Assembly (NCBI GenBank): GCA_005877655.1
Contig: VBOC01000141.1
Location: forward strand, 1 to 6,047
DNA: 6,047 nucleotides
Reading direction: 5' to 3'
Source: Ignavibacteria bacterium
GTDB lineage: Bacteria; Bacteroidota; Ignavibacteria; UBA10030; SZUA-254
Positions 1 through 6,047 of the stretch are shown piece after piece. The notes below the pieces were generated by a model. That model saw only the letters and a program-made list of their open reading frames with translations, was not told the DNA's origin and did not search any database. The translations under genes and the position numbers were made by a program. Numbering within the stretch: the stretch's first letter is position 1; each line of letters starts with the position of its first letter.

Positions 1-961
1 TGATGATGATGTCGTAGGCCTGCTTCGCGTTGCGGGGGAGGTGATCGTAGTGCGCAAGATCCCAGGTGCCGTACTGACCCGATGCGATCACATGAAGGCC
101 CGCGAGGATACCCATGAAATTGAGCTTGCGGATTGAATCCTTCTCCTGATCTCCCTGCGTATGGCCGGATTCGACAAGGATCGTGCTCGTACCCCACTTT
201 TGCATATTGTCTCCGAACGCCCTCGGTTCAAAGCTGTCGTCATAGCGGGCGATCCTCCCCTGGGCCGCGCTCTTCAGTGCGGCGGCGAGGACCGACGCGA
301 CGTGCTTCGCCCTCGTTCTCACCTCATTATCTGATTTCTCCATATCGAACGCAGGGGCCAGAAGAGCAATAGCAGTCAGCTCTTTTGTCGTCCCCACCGT
401 GCTCAGTTCCTGGTCATGAAGATTGAAGCCGAAGTCGGGTTTGATCGTGTCTTTGAGCTGATTGAGGAGTCGCCCCTCCGGCGTTTGCAGTGCGAGAGCA
501 TCGCGGTTCATGTCGATGCCCTGCGCCGTGCGCCGCTGAAAGCGAAAGGCGCCGTCCGGATTGAGCATCGGGAGGAAATGGATCGTGAGCGTGGAAAGGA
601 TGCTCCGGGCCGCGCCGTCGCCGCGCACCACCCGGAAATAATTCAGGACATCGGTGATCGCCATCGTGGCCGTCGACTCGTCCCCGTGCATCTGCGACCA
701 GAGGAGAACCTGGGTCGGTCCGCTGCCCGCCGTCACGAGCCGGATCGGGCGTTCTTCGAACGATTGACCGACAATGCGGATGTTGAACGGCGTCGGAGTA
801 TCTCCGGCAAGCGCGTCGATCGTGCGCTGGAGAGCATCGGGAGGCCGGTCCAGCTCCTCCGTGTATGCGAGGAAGTCCATGCGTGGCCTGGAAAACTTCT
901 TCGACAATATAACAAAATCTTCCGAGGTTCCAAGAGATGCGACTTCCTTGATTCCCTTCAT
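1..961 (-). CDS. M14-family zinc carboxypeptidase, 3' end cut by the window edge
   Basis: Metallopeptidase of the carboxypeptidase A type (M14), expected to remove C-terminal residues from peptides using one zinc ion. Reading the minus strand from the ATG at 961 gives 320 residues with no stop before the left edge, so the C-terminus is missing. The M14 signature is complete: zinc ligands H92 and E95 in MHGDES, the NPDG turn near 134-137, the substrate-binding Asn-Arg pair N152-R153 in DMNRD, the third zinc ligand H182 in FNLHDQ, and the catalytic Glu E264 in ILVESG. No signal peptide or membrane segment is visible, so it is probably cytoplasmic. ATG 961 is the first possible start after an in-frame TAA just upstream; an AAGAAGG lies directly against it with no spacer. 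A second in-frame ATG at 880 (residue 28) follows a weak CCAGG and is a possible alternative start. The gene is transcribed away from the S9 peptidase gene. The family call is firm; the substrate is unknown. Confidence 0.9.
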   Translation of the reverse strand, partial: MKGIKEVASLGTSEDFVILSKKFSRPRMDFLAYTEELDRPPDALQRTIDALAGDTPTPFNIRIVGQSFEERPIRLVTAGSGPTQVLLWSQMHGDESTATMAITDVLNYFRVVRGDGAARSILSTLTIHFLPMLNPDGAFRFQRRTAQGIDMNRDALALQTPEGRLLNQLKDTIKPDFGFNLHDQELSTVGTTKELTAIALLAPAFDMEKSDNEVRTRAKHVASVLAAALKSAAQGRIARYDDSFEPRAFGDNMQKWGTSTILVESGHTQGDQEKDSIRKLNFMGILAGLHVIASGQYGTWDLAHYDHLPRNAKQAYDIII

Positions 962-976
962 CCTTCTTGGTATATT
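948..976 (+). promoter_or_regulatory. Predicted sigma70-type promoter for the S9 peptidase gene
   Basis: TTGATT (948-953) and TATATT (971-976) are separated by exactly 17 bases, and TGG precedes the second hexamer, giving an extended -10. Transcription would start near 983 and leave a leader of about 60 bases before the TTG start at 1042. The -35 lies inside the first codons of the divergent M14 gene, and the -10 is next to that gene's ribosome-binding region. If the organism is Bacteroidota with the TAnnTTTG-type -10, this E. coli-like match may mean less. It is inferred from sequence only. Confidence 0.45.
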
Positions 977-1029
977 CTCTTACCACAACCGGTGCGCATC
1001 CCTGACTTCTGTCTTGATCCGTCCTCAAT

Positions 1030-1035
1030 GGTGAG
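1030..1035 (+). promoter_or_regulatory. Ribosome-binding site supporting the TTG start of the S9 gene
   Basis: GGTGAG sits six bases before the TTG at 1042. An in-frame TGA at 1015-1017 closes the frame upstream, and no ATG or GTG lies between them in that frame, so TTG 1042 is the first usable start. Starting here also yields a plausible export signal. An ATG at 1028 is out of frame and meets TGA after five codons. Confidence 0.5.
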
Positions 1036-1041
1036 TCCAGC

Positions 1042-3207
1042 TTGATTATCCGGCTCCTTCAAGTCAGCGCGATTGCCTGCTGCGTCTTCGGTCCTGCCTC
1101 TCTACTTCCCGCCGGCGAAAGTGCCGGGACGGTTCTGCCGCTGAAACGGATCTTCTTCAAACCGTACATTTCCGGTACCAGGCCGACTGACCAGAGAATC
1201 TCGCCCGATGGGCGGCGCGTATTGTTCCGGTGGGACAGCAGCTCCCAGAATAGGTACCGCTCGTGGCTCGTGGGATCGGACGGATCGGGCATGAGAATGT
1301 TATCCGACACGCTTCTGGGCGAGGTCGAGTGGTCGCCGGACGGAAAGACGGTCGCCTGTACACGGAAGGGCGACGTCTTTCTCACCGATACAAGCTTCCG
1401 GTCGTACCGGCGCGTAACGCGAACCGATGCCTCGGAAAACTCGCTCCGTTGGTCGCCCGACGGAAAGTATGTGATCTTCTCCTCCGACGGCCGGATCATC
1501 ATGGTCAACATCGCAGAGCCGGGGTTCACGGAGATTGCGAGACCCGGGGGGAAGGATGTCTCGCTGAATTTCCTCGACATCACACCGGATGACAAGAAGG
1601 TGATTTTCACGGAATCAAATCGCGAAGGCTTGCAGGAATTTATCGTGCCCCGCTACACCGGCAAAGACGTTTCGACGAACTCCTTCAAGGGGGGCATCGG
1701 CAGGACGAAGCTTGGGATCGCACCGTCCGATACCGGCGCCACCGTCTGGATCAAGCTTCCCGGAGACGACCGCTTCTACCTGGGGGATGTGTCACTCTCG
1801 CCCGACGGCACGAAGCTCTGCATCGAGCGATACAGTTCCGATCGCAAAAAACGCGAGATGTACGTCGCCGATACCGACAGCGGAAAGGCGAAGCTCGTTT
1901 TTGATGAAACCGATCGGGCATGGGTCGAAGGGGGCCTGTCAACGACACGATGGGCGCCGGACGGCGCCCGGATTGTGACCACCAGCGAGCGGGACGGTTG
2001 GAACCAGCTTTATATGATGGCGCCGGACGGAAAAAGCCTCCGCCAGTTGACGAGCGGCGCATGGGAGATCCATTGGTTTGAGTTCGATCCGTCCGGGGGA
2101 GAAATCTACTTTCTCGCCAACAAGGATGATCACCACCAGTGGCGGCTCTTCTCGCTCGATCTCGCCTCCAGGAAGATCAAACCTCTCTCGCGGCTGGAGG
2201 GAACGTACGATTCGCCGGCCATGTCGAAGGATGGATCGCTCATTGTCGCGCGGTATTCCGACTTTGCGAAGCCGGCGGAATTAGTCTCGGTGCCCACGCG
2301 TAACGCGGGGGCTGCTGCCGGCGCCGCTACCGACGGCTCCGGTTTGCACGATGGAAAAACGGCCGAATTGCAGCTTACCCACTCGATACCCGGGGAATTC
2401 AAGTCGGTCGATTGGGTCATTCCCGAGATTGTCAGCTTCCGGAGCAGGGACGGAAAGCAGGTGCCCGCCATGATTTACAAGCCGCACGATTTTGCTCCCG
2501 CAAGGAAATATCCCGTCGTGGTTTTTGTTCACGGAGCCGGCTACCTCCAGAATGTCTTTCGGGGCTGGAGTTATTATTACCGCGAATACATGTTCCACCA
2601 CCGCTTGACCCAGCTCGGCTATGTCATCTTCGAAGTTGAGTACCGGGGGAGCGCAGGGTACGGGCACGACTACAGGACCGACGTTTACCTGCATCTGGGC
2701 GGAAAAGACCTTGATGACGAGCTCGATGGCCTTGAATATCTAAGGAGTTTGGGGTATATTGACTCAACGCGCGTGGGGATGTACGGAGGAAGCTACGGCG
2801 GATTCTTGACGTTGATGGGACTCTTTCTCTCAGATAAATATGAATGCGGCGCCGCCCTTCGCGCGGTGACAAACTGGGAAAACTACTATCGTCATAATTC
2901 ATGGTACACGGAAGCGCGTCTCGGCAAGCCCGAGGATCAACCGGAGGCGTACCGCATCAGTTCCCCGCTCACGTTTGCCGACCGGCTGAAGAAACCCCTC
3001 CTGATTCTCCATGGAATGGCGGACGATAATGTTTTTTTTCAGGATGCAGCCCAACTCATCGCGAAGCTTCAGAAATCGGGCAAGACATTCGAAACGATGG
3101 TCTATCCCGAGGAATCGCATACCTTCAACGAGCCGGAGAGCTGGTACGACGAATATTCCCGGATTGAAGAATTCTTTCACCGCCATTTGCAGGGATCAGG
3201 AAACTAG
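1042..3207 (+). CDS. S9-family prolyl oligopeptidase-type serine peptidase, exported
   Basis: Serine peptidase of the prolyl oligopeptidase/DPP family, likely cleaving short peptides outside the cytoplasm. It has 721 residues, a usual length for this family. Residues 1-24 look like a signal peptide: R4, a hydrophobic stretch, then possible cleavage after A24. Residues about 45-420 form a beta-propeller, shown by repeated SPDG-type blade motifs (SPDGRR, WSPDGK twice, TPDD, LSPDGT, WAPDG, DPSGG). Residues about 470-720 are the alpha/beta hydrolase: HGAG at 497-500, the YRGSAGYG segment, nucleophile S584 in GGSYGG, acid D661 in HGMADDNV and H693 in EESHTF, a complete Ser-Asp-His triad. The Glu-Glu pair that anchors the substrate amino end in DPP-IV is not obvious; the region corresponding to it appears to read WVEGG (294-298). 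Dipeptidyl-peptidase activity is therefore not claimed. An Ala/Gly-rich stretch at about 420-438 lies between the two domains. The start is TTG. dnaX follows 51 bases downstream on the same strand, without a clear terminator between. Confidence 0.93.
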   Translation: MIIRLLQVSAIACCVFGPASLLPAGESAGTVLPLKRIFFKPYISGTRPTDQRISPDGRRVLFRWDSSSQNRYRSWLVGSDGSGMRMLSDTLLGEVEWSPDGKTVACTRKGDVFLTDTSFRSYRRVTRTDASENSLRWSPDGKYVIFSSDGRIIMVNIAEPGFTEIARPGGKDVSLNFLDITPDDKKVIFTESNREGLQEFIVPRYTGKDVSTNSFKGGIGRTKLGIAPSDTGATVWIKLPGDDRFYLGDVSLSPDGTKLCIERYSSDRKKREMYVADTDSGKAKLVFDETDRAWVEGGLSTTRWAPDGARIVTTSERDGWNQLYMMAPDGKSLRQLTSGAWEIHWFEFDPSGGEIYFLANKDDHHQWRLFSLDLASRKIKPLSRLEGTYDSPAMSKDGSLIVARYSDFAKPAELVSVPTRNAGAAAGAATDGSGLHDGKTAELQLTHSIPGEFKSVDWVIPEIVSFRSRDGKQVPAMIYKPHDFAPARKYPVVVFVHGAGYLQNVFRGWSYYYREYMFHHRLTQLGYVIFEVEYRGSAGYGHDYRTDVYLHLGGKDLDDELDGLEYLRSLGYIDSTRVGMYGGSYGGFLTLMGLFLSDKYECGAALRAVTNWENYYRHNSWYTEARLGKPEDQPEAYRISSPLTFADRLKKPLLILHGMADDNVFFQDAAQLIAKLQKSGKTFETMVYPEESHTFNEPESWYDEYSRIEEFFHRHLQGSGN

Positions 3208-3243
3208 GATGCGCGCGTGAGACTTCCTCATCCGACCGCGGCG

Positions 3244-3250
3244 TAAGTGG
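3244..3250 (+). promoter_or_regulatory. Ribosome-binding site choosing ATG 3259 for dnaX
   Basis: TAAGTGG lies eight bases before ATG 3259. The in-frame GTG at 3247 would add four residues (V-D-S-T) but overlaps this site and has no purine-rich sequence ahead of it. DnaX proteins normally begin about six residues before the ARKWRP motif, which also fits ATG 3259. Confidence 0.5.
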
Positions 3251-3258
3251 ACTCGACA

Positions 3259-5004
3259 ATGACCTACATCGTAACGGCAAGAAAATGGCGGCCGATGGTT
3301 TTCGAGGATATCGTCGGCCAGGGGCATGTCGCGACAACCCTCCGGAACGCCATTGCGAAGAACCGGCTGTCGCACGCATACATTTTCAGCGGCCCGCGCG
3401 GGGTCGGCAAAACGACCACGGCGAGAATCCTCGCCAAGGCGATTAACTGCCTGCATCCGGTCGACGTAAACCCCGACAATGAATGCGAGCTTTGCCGGGA
3501 GATCACCGAAGGGCGCAGCCTCAATGTTTTCGAGATCGACGGGGCCTCGAACCGCGGGGTGGATGAAATCCGCAACTTGCGCGAGGCGGTCCGCTACGCC
3601 CCCGCGAAAGGCCGCTACAAAGTGTATATCATCGATGAAGTCCACATGCTCACGAAGGAGGCGTTCAACGCCCTCCTCAAGACGCTCGAAGAACCGCCCC
3701 CTTCCATCGTCTTCATCTTCGCAACCACCGAAATCCATAAAGTTCCATCGACGATCCTCTCCCGCTGCCAGAGATTTGATTTCCGCCGGATATCAATTGA
3801 GGAAATTATAGGCCGGCTGCGTTTCATCGCCTCCCAGGAGAAGATCACGATCGGGGACGAGGCGTTGTTTGTGATCGCGAAGCGGAGCGACGGTTCGCTG
3901 CGCGATGCCCAGAGTATTTTCGATCAGATCGTTTCATTCTGCGGCAAGAACATCGACACGCGGGAGATGGCGCGAATGTTGAACGTCGTCGATGAGGAAA
4001 TCTTTTTCCGAACGACGGACATCATCGCAAATAAGAATGCGGGCGAGGGACTTTCGCTCATACGGGAAATCACCTCGCGCGGATACGACCTGCGCGAATT
4101 TCTCGCAGGTCTCATGGAACACCTTCGAAGCATGCTTGTCGTTTGTACAACCGAATCGGCGGAACTGATTGAAACCTCCGAGGTCTACAAGAAACGCTAC
4201 CTCGAGGCGCCGAAGGCCTTCAATGCCTCCGACCTGCTCCGGCTGCTGAAGATCGCCGCCGAGACCGACACCGCAATCCGATGGGACCACTCCTCGGCCG
4301 GCGGACGTTTGAAACTGGAAATCGGACTGATGCAAATGATCCGTCTCGACCGCAGCGTTCAGATCGATGCATTGCTCCGCGAGCTCGACGAATTAAAAAA
4401 AAAGGTACCGGGGGAGGTTAACGACAGGCGGGCGATTCCGTTCGCCGAGAGCGGCGCTCAGAAGCCCGTCGTCCGGGGAAGCGTTAAAGCTTCGCAGCCC
4501 GCATTGCGACCCGAACAGATCGTAGAGCCCGCAGCCGCCTCACCCCGCCCCAGCCGAAATTTTCCAGAACCCTCCACAACCGTGCCCCCGGCCCGTCCGG
4601 CCGTCCTCGCCGGCGATAGCCCGGACGCAGACAGCATCTCTATCGACGAGGCGCAGGCCAAATGGCCGATGCTGATCGACGAAGCGTGTAAAAAAAGAAT
4701 CGCGGTCGGAACTATGCTCCGGGAAACGGCCCTCGTGGGCGTTAGCGCCGACAGCCTCAGGATCTCCTGCCCGGATGATTTTCATCTCGACCAATTGAGG
4801 CGGAACCGGGAATTCATATCAGAGCTGGCGCAGAATATCTACGGCGCGAAGGTCCGCCTGGACACGATCCTTGCCACGGCCCGCACCGCCTCATCCCTGG
4901 CCCATTCCGAACCCCCCCCGAAAGAGAGCCCCGAATCCGCCGTCCGGCGCCATCCGGTGATCCAGGCTCTCATTCGTGAATTTGGTGCCAAGGAGGTTGA
5001 GTGA
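3259..5004 (+). CDS. dnaX: DNA polymerase III subunit tau/gamma (clamp loader ATPase)
   Basis: ATPase of the replicative clamp loader, which opens the beta sliding clamp and places it on primed DNA; the full-length tau form also ties the loader to polymerase and helicase. The product has 581 residues. The start MTYIVTARKWRP is typical. AAA+ motifs fall at the same numbers as in E. coli: Walker A GPRGVGKT (45-52, K51), Walker B with D126-E127 in DEVH, arginine finger R169 in SRC, and sensor-2 R215 in GSLRDA. The zinc module has C64, C76 and C79, but D73 replaces the usual fourth cysteine. Domain III ends near residue 366, followed by a charged helix ending in KKK (380-382), where a frameshift signal lies. 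Residues about 383-455 are a proline-rich linker. Residues about 460-581 are the tau-specific C-terminal domain, ending in HPVIQALIREFG. Its stop overlaps the start of the barrel gene downstream. Identity is certain; the frameshift product is predicted. Confidence 0.97.
   Translation: MTYIVTARKWRPMVFEDIVGQGHVATTLRNAIAKNRLSHAYIFSGPRGVGKTTTARILAKAINCLHPVDVNPDNECELCREITEGRSLNVFEIDGASNRGVDEIRNLREAVRYAPAKGRYKVYIIDEVHMLTKEAFNALLKTLEEPPPSIVFIFATTEIHKVPSTILSRCQRFDFRRISIEEIIGRLRFIASQEKITIGDEALFVIAKRSDGSLRDAQSIFDQIVSFCGKNIDTREMARMLNVVDEEIFFRTTDIIANKNAGEGLSLIREITSRGYDLREFLAGLMEHLRSMLVVCTTESAELIETSEVYKKRYLEAPKAFNASDLLRLLKIAAETDTAIRWDHSSAGGRLKLEIGLMQMIRLDRSVQIDALLRELDELKKKVPGEVNDRRAIPFAESGAQKPVVRGSVKASQPALRPEQIVEPAAASPRPSRNFPEPSTTVPPARPAVLAGDSPDADSISIDEAQAKWPMLIDEACKKRIAVGTMLRETALVGVSADSLRISCPDDFHLDQLRRNREFISELAQNIYGAKVRLDTILATARTASSLAHSEPPPKESPESAVRRHPVIQALIREFGAKEVE
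4395..4421 (+). other. Predicted frameshift or slippage site making gamma from dnaX
   Basis: Nine consecutive A residues (4395-4403) followed by G are read in frame as TTA AAA AAA AAG, so the heptamer A AAA AAG occupies 4398-4404. A -1 shift there continues as GGT ACC GGG GGA GGT and stops at TAA 4419-4421, giving about 387 residues that contain domains I-III only. E. coli dnaX uses the same heptamer for ribosomal frameshifting, and Thermus thermophilus dnaX uses a nine-A run for transcriptional slippage; this site fits either route. No Shine-Dalgarno-like stimulator is seen upstream. CGGGGGAGG (4409-4417) could pair with CCTCACCCCG (4538-4547) with one bulged A, but across a loop of about 120 bases, so that pairing is weak evidence. 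Confidence 0.75.
4990..4996 (+). promoter_or_regulatory. Strong ribosome-binding site for the barrel gene, inside dnaX
   Basis: AAGGAGG lies within the last codons of dnaX, four bases before GTG 5001. It is the strongest Shine-Dalgarno match noted in the window. The spacing is a little short. It supports GTG 5001 over the in-frame ATGs at 5073 and 5082, which have no comparable site. Confidence 0.6.
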
Positions 5005-6047
5005 ACGGGAAGGCGAATCAGACGCCCGCCGCCCGGAGCCTCCGCGATGTTTGCGCCATCGGTCTTTCCTTTATGAGCCGCATGCTGCGAGGGTTTAGCG
5101 GCATCGGCCTTTCCGGCACGTGCCGTTTGGTCGTCCCCACCCTTGTATGGTTGCTCGCCGGAGCCCCGGTTCGGGCCACGGCGGGAGCGGCAGTAGCAAA
5201 GTACGCGGGTGAATTTATAGCGATCGGCGTGGGGGGGCGCGCCCTCGGCCTCGGCGGCGCCTATTCGGCGCTCGCAAACGACGTCACTGCCGGGTACTGG
5301 AATCCGGCAGGCCTATCGAAGATGATGTACCCCCAGGTAACGCTGATGCACGACGAACGGTTTGGCGGCCTGGTCAACTACGACTATGCAGCCTTCGCGC
5401 TCCCCGCGGGAGTGAGCACAAGTTTCGGAATCAGTCTGATACGCCTCGGCGTGGATGACATTCCCAATACTCAAAATGCCGGTGTCGACATCAACGGCAA
5501 TCCGATCCCGCCCGACCAACTGCAAAAGCTCGCCGGAATCGATCCCTCGAGGGTTACGTATTTCAATGCTGCCGACTGGGCGTTCTATTTCTCGTATTCA
5601 AAAAAGGCGGGGGATCAGTTCTCATACGGCGCGAACATTAAATTCATACGGCGTGAGCTCGGAACCGCGTCGGCAACCGGAGTCGGATTTGACCTCGGCA
5701 TGCAGTTCTCTCCCACAGAGAGGCTATTAATCGGCGCCAATGCACAGGACATCACGACAACCCTCGTGGCATGGAACACCGGAAGGAATGAGCTCATCTC
5801 TCCCACACTCAAGGCGGGCAGCGCGTATCTGATCGACCTGTTCGGCGGCCAGGTCGCTCCCGCCATTGACGTCGACTTCCGGTTCGAAGGGCGGAAGTCC
5901 GCCTCAAACGCCCATATCGGCCGGGTGAGCATGGATTTTCACAGCGGAGTGGAGTTTGAGTACAAGAACCTCGCAGCATTGCGCATCGGATACAGCGACA
6001 TCAAGTCGCTGAACATCGGAACCGGCATCCATCTTCCGAAGCTGGAC
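5001..6047 (+). CDS. PorV/PorQ-family outer-membrane beta-barrel protein, 3' end cut by the window edge
   Basis: The frame is open for 349 codons from GTG 5001 to the right edge, so the C-terminus is missing. The family is recognised from the segment at residues 67-105: KYAGEF, then GGRALGLGGAYSALANDV, then YWNPAGL. This is the characteristic first part of PorV/PorQ-type proteins, FadL-like outer-membrane barrels common in Bacteroidota and Ignavibacteria. PorV itself works with the type IX secretion system; whether this relative does is unknown, because such genomes carry several paralogues. The remainder shows alternating aromatic/polar strands typical of a barrel (for example WAFYFSYS, FSYGANIKFI, LRIGYSDI). 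The signal peptide has its hydrophobic core at about 43-55 and possible cleavage after A59 or A61, which leaves an unusually long leader if GTG 5001 is used. ATG 5073 (residue 25) or ATG 5082 (residue 28) would give a normal signal length but lack a ribosome-binding site. The start overlaps the dnaX stop as GTGA. Confidence 0.85.
   Translation, partial: MNGKANQTPAARSLRDVCAIGLSFMSRMLRGFSGIGLSGTCRLVVPTLVWLLAGAPVRATAGAAVAKYAGEFIAIGVGGRALGLGGAYSALANDVTAGYWNPAGLSKMMYPQVTLMHDERFGGLVNYDYAAFALPAGVSTSFGISLIRLGVDDIPNTQNAGVDINGNPIPPDQLQKLAGIDPSRVTYFNAADWAFYFSYSKKAGDQFSYGANIKFIRRELGTASATGVGFDLGMQFSPTERLLIGANAQDITTTLVAWNTGRNELISPTLKAGSAYLIDLFGGQVAPAIDVDFRFEGRKSASNAHIGRVSMDFHSGVEFEYKNLAALRIGYSDIKSLNIGTGIHLPKLD

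Noticed and set aside
416..1045. Open frame of 209 codons on the plus strand, and a 204-codon frame on the minus strand at 414-1028
   Set aside because: Both overlap the M14 peptidase gene in other frames. Their translations are Arg/His-rich and without recognisable motifs, while the M14 frame carries the full set of zinc and catalytic residues.
1016..1045. ATG at 1028 as a start for the S9 gene or a leader peptide
   Set aside because: It is out of frame with the S9 gene and reaches TGA after five codons; TTG 1042 has the better-placed GGTGAG and gives a signal peptide.
3032..3039. T8 run in the S9 peptidase, and C8 at 4912-4919 in dnaX, considered as slippage or phase-variable sites
   Set aside because: Both are read through in frame by well-conserved or plausible protein sequence, and neither is placed to yield a sensible alternative product as the A9 run is.
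3207..3233. Inverted repeat GGATG ... CATCC just after the S9 stop, considered as a terminator
   Set aside because: The stem is only five pairs, the loop is long and no T-run follows, so it does not look like an intrinsic terminator.
3196..3738. Open frame of 180 codons on the minus strand
   Set aside because: It lies antisense to the conserved ATPase core of dnaX and shows no family motif; it is a by-product of GC-rich codon use.
3934..4335. Open frame of 133 codons on the minus strand within dnaX
   Set aside because: Antisense to DnaX domain III, with no recognisable motif and no support for its start.
5615..5932. Open frame of 105 codons on the minus strand, and a 91-codon plus-strand frame at 5455-5730
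   Set aside because: Both are covered by the barrel protein frame, which has clear PorV/PorQ motifs and strand patterning across this stretch.

Overview
The window is about 57% GC by eye and densely coding. It looks like ordinary chromosome from a member of the Bacteroidota/Chlorobi/Ignavibacteria (FCB) group. The clues are an outer-membrane protein of the PorV/PorQ type, a secreted S9 prolyl-oligopeptidase-type peptidase of the form common in that group, and a DnaX whose C-terminal domain resembles those of these bacteria. The assignment rests on recognised protein families, not on a marker gene, so treat it as an inference. No phage, transposon, CRISPR or RNA gene was seen.

Layout. On the left, on the minus strand, is an M14-type zinc carboxypeptidase (start at 961; its C-terminus runs off the left edge). 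After an 80-base divergent intergenic region, three genes run rightward on the plus strand: an exported S9 peptidase (1042-3207, TTG start), dnaX for the DNA polymerase III clamp-loader subunit tau/gamma (3259-5004), and a PorV/PorQ-family outer-membrane beta-barrel protein (from 5001, running off the right edge). The S9 and dnaX genes are 51 bases apart. The dnaX stop and the start chosen for the barrel gene overlap as GTGA, preceded by a strong AAGGAGG, so these two are probably translationally coupled. The barrel gene has no stop inside the window and is easily missed by tools that need a closed reading frame.

How the genes relate. The two peptidases are divergently arranged and could both serve peptide breakdown, one in the cytoplasm and one exported. 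dnaX is a replication gene that happens to share the transcript direction with the barrel gene. No functional link between dnaX and its neighbours is evident beyond spacing.

The most notable signal is inside dnaX. A run of nine A residues contains the canonical slippery heptamer A AAA AAG immediately after domain III, and the -1 frame meets TAA 15 bases later. This predicts a gamma-like short product of about 387 residues beside the 581-residue tau. The same protein has an Asp in place of one of the four zinc-binding cysteines. I found no undescribed multi-gene system in this window.
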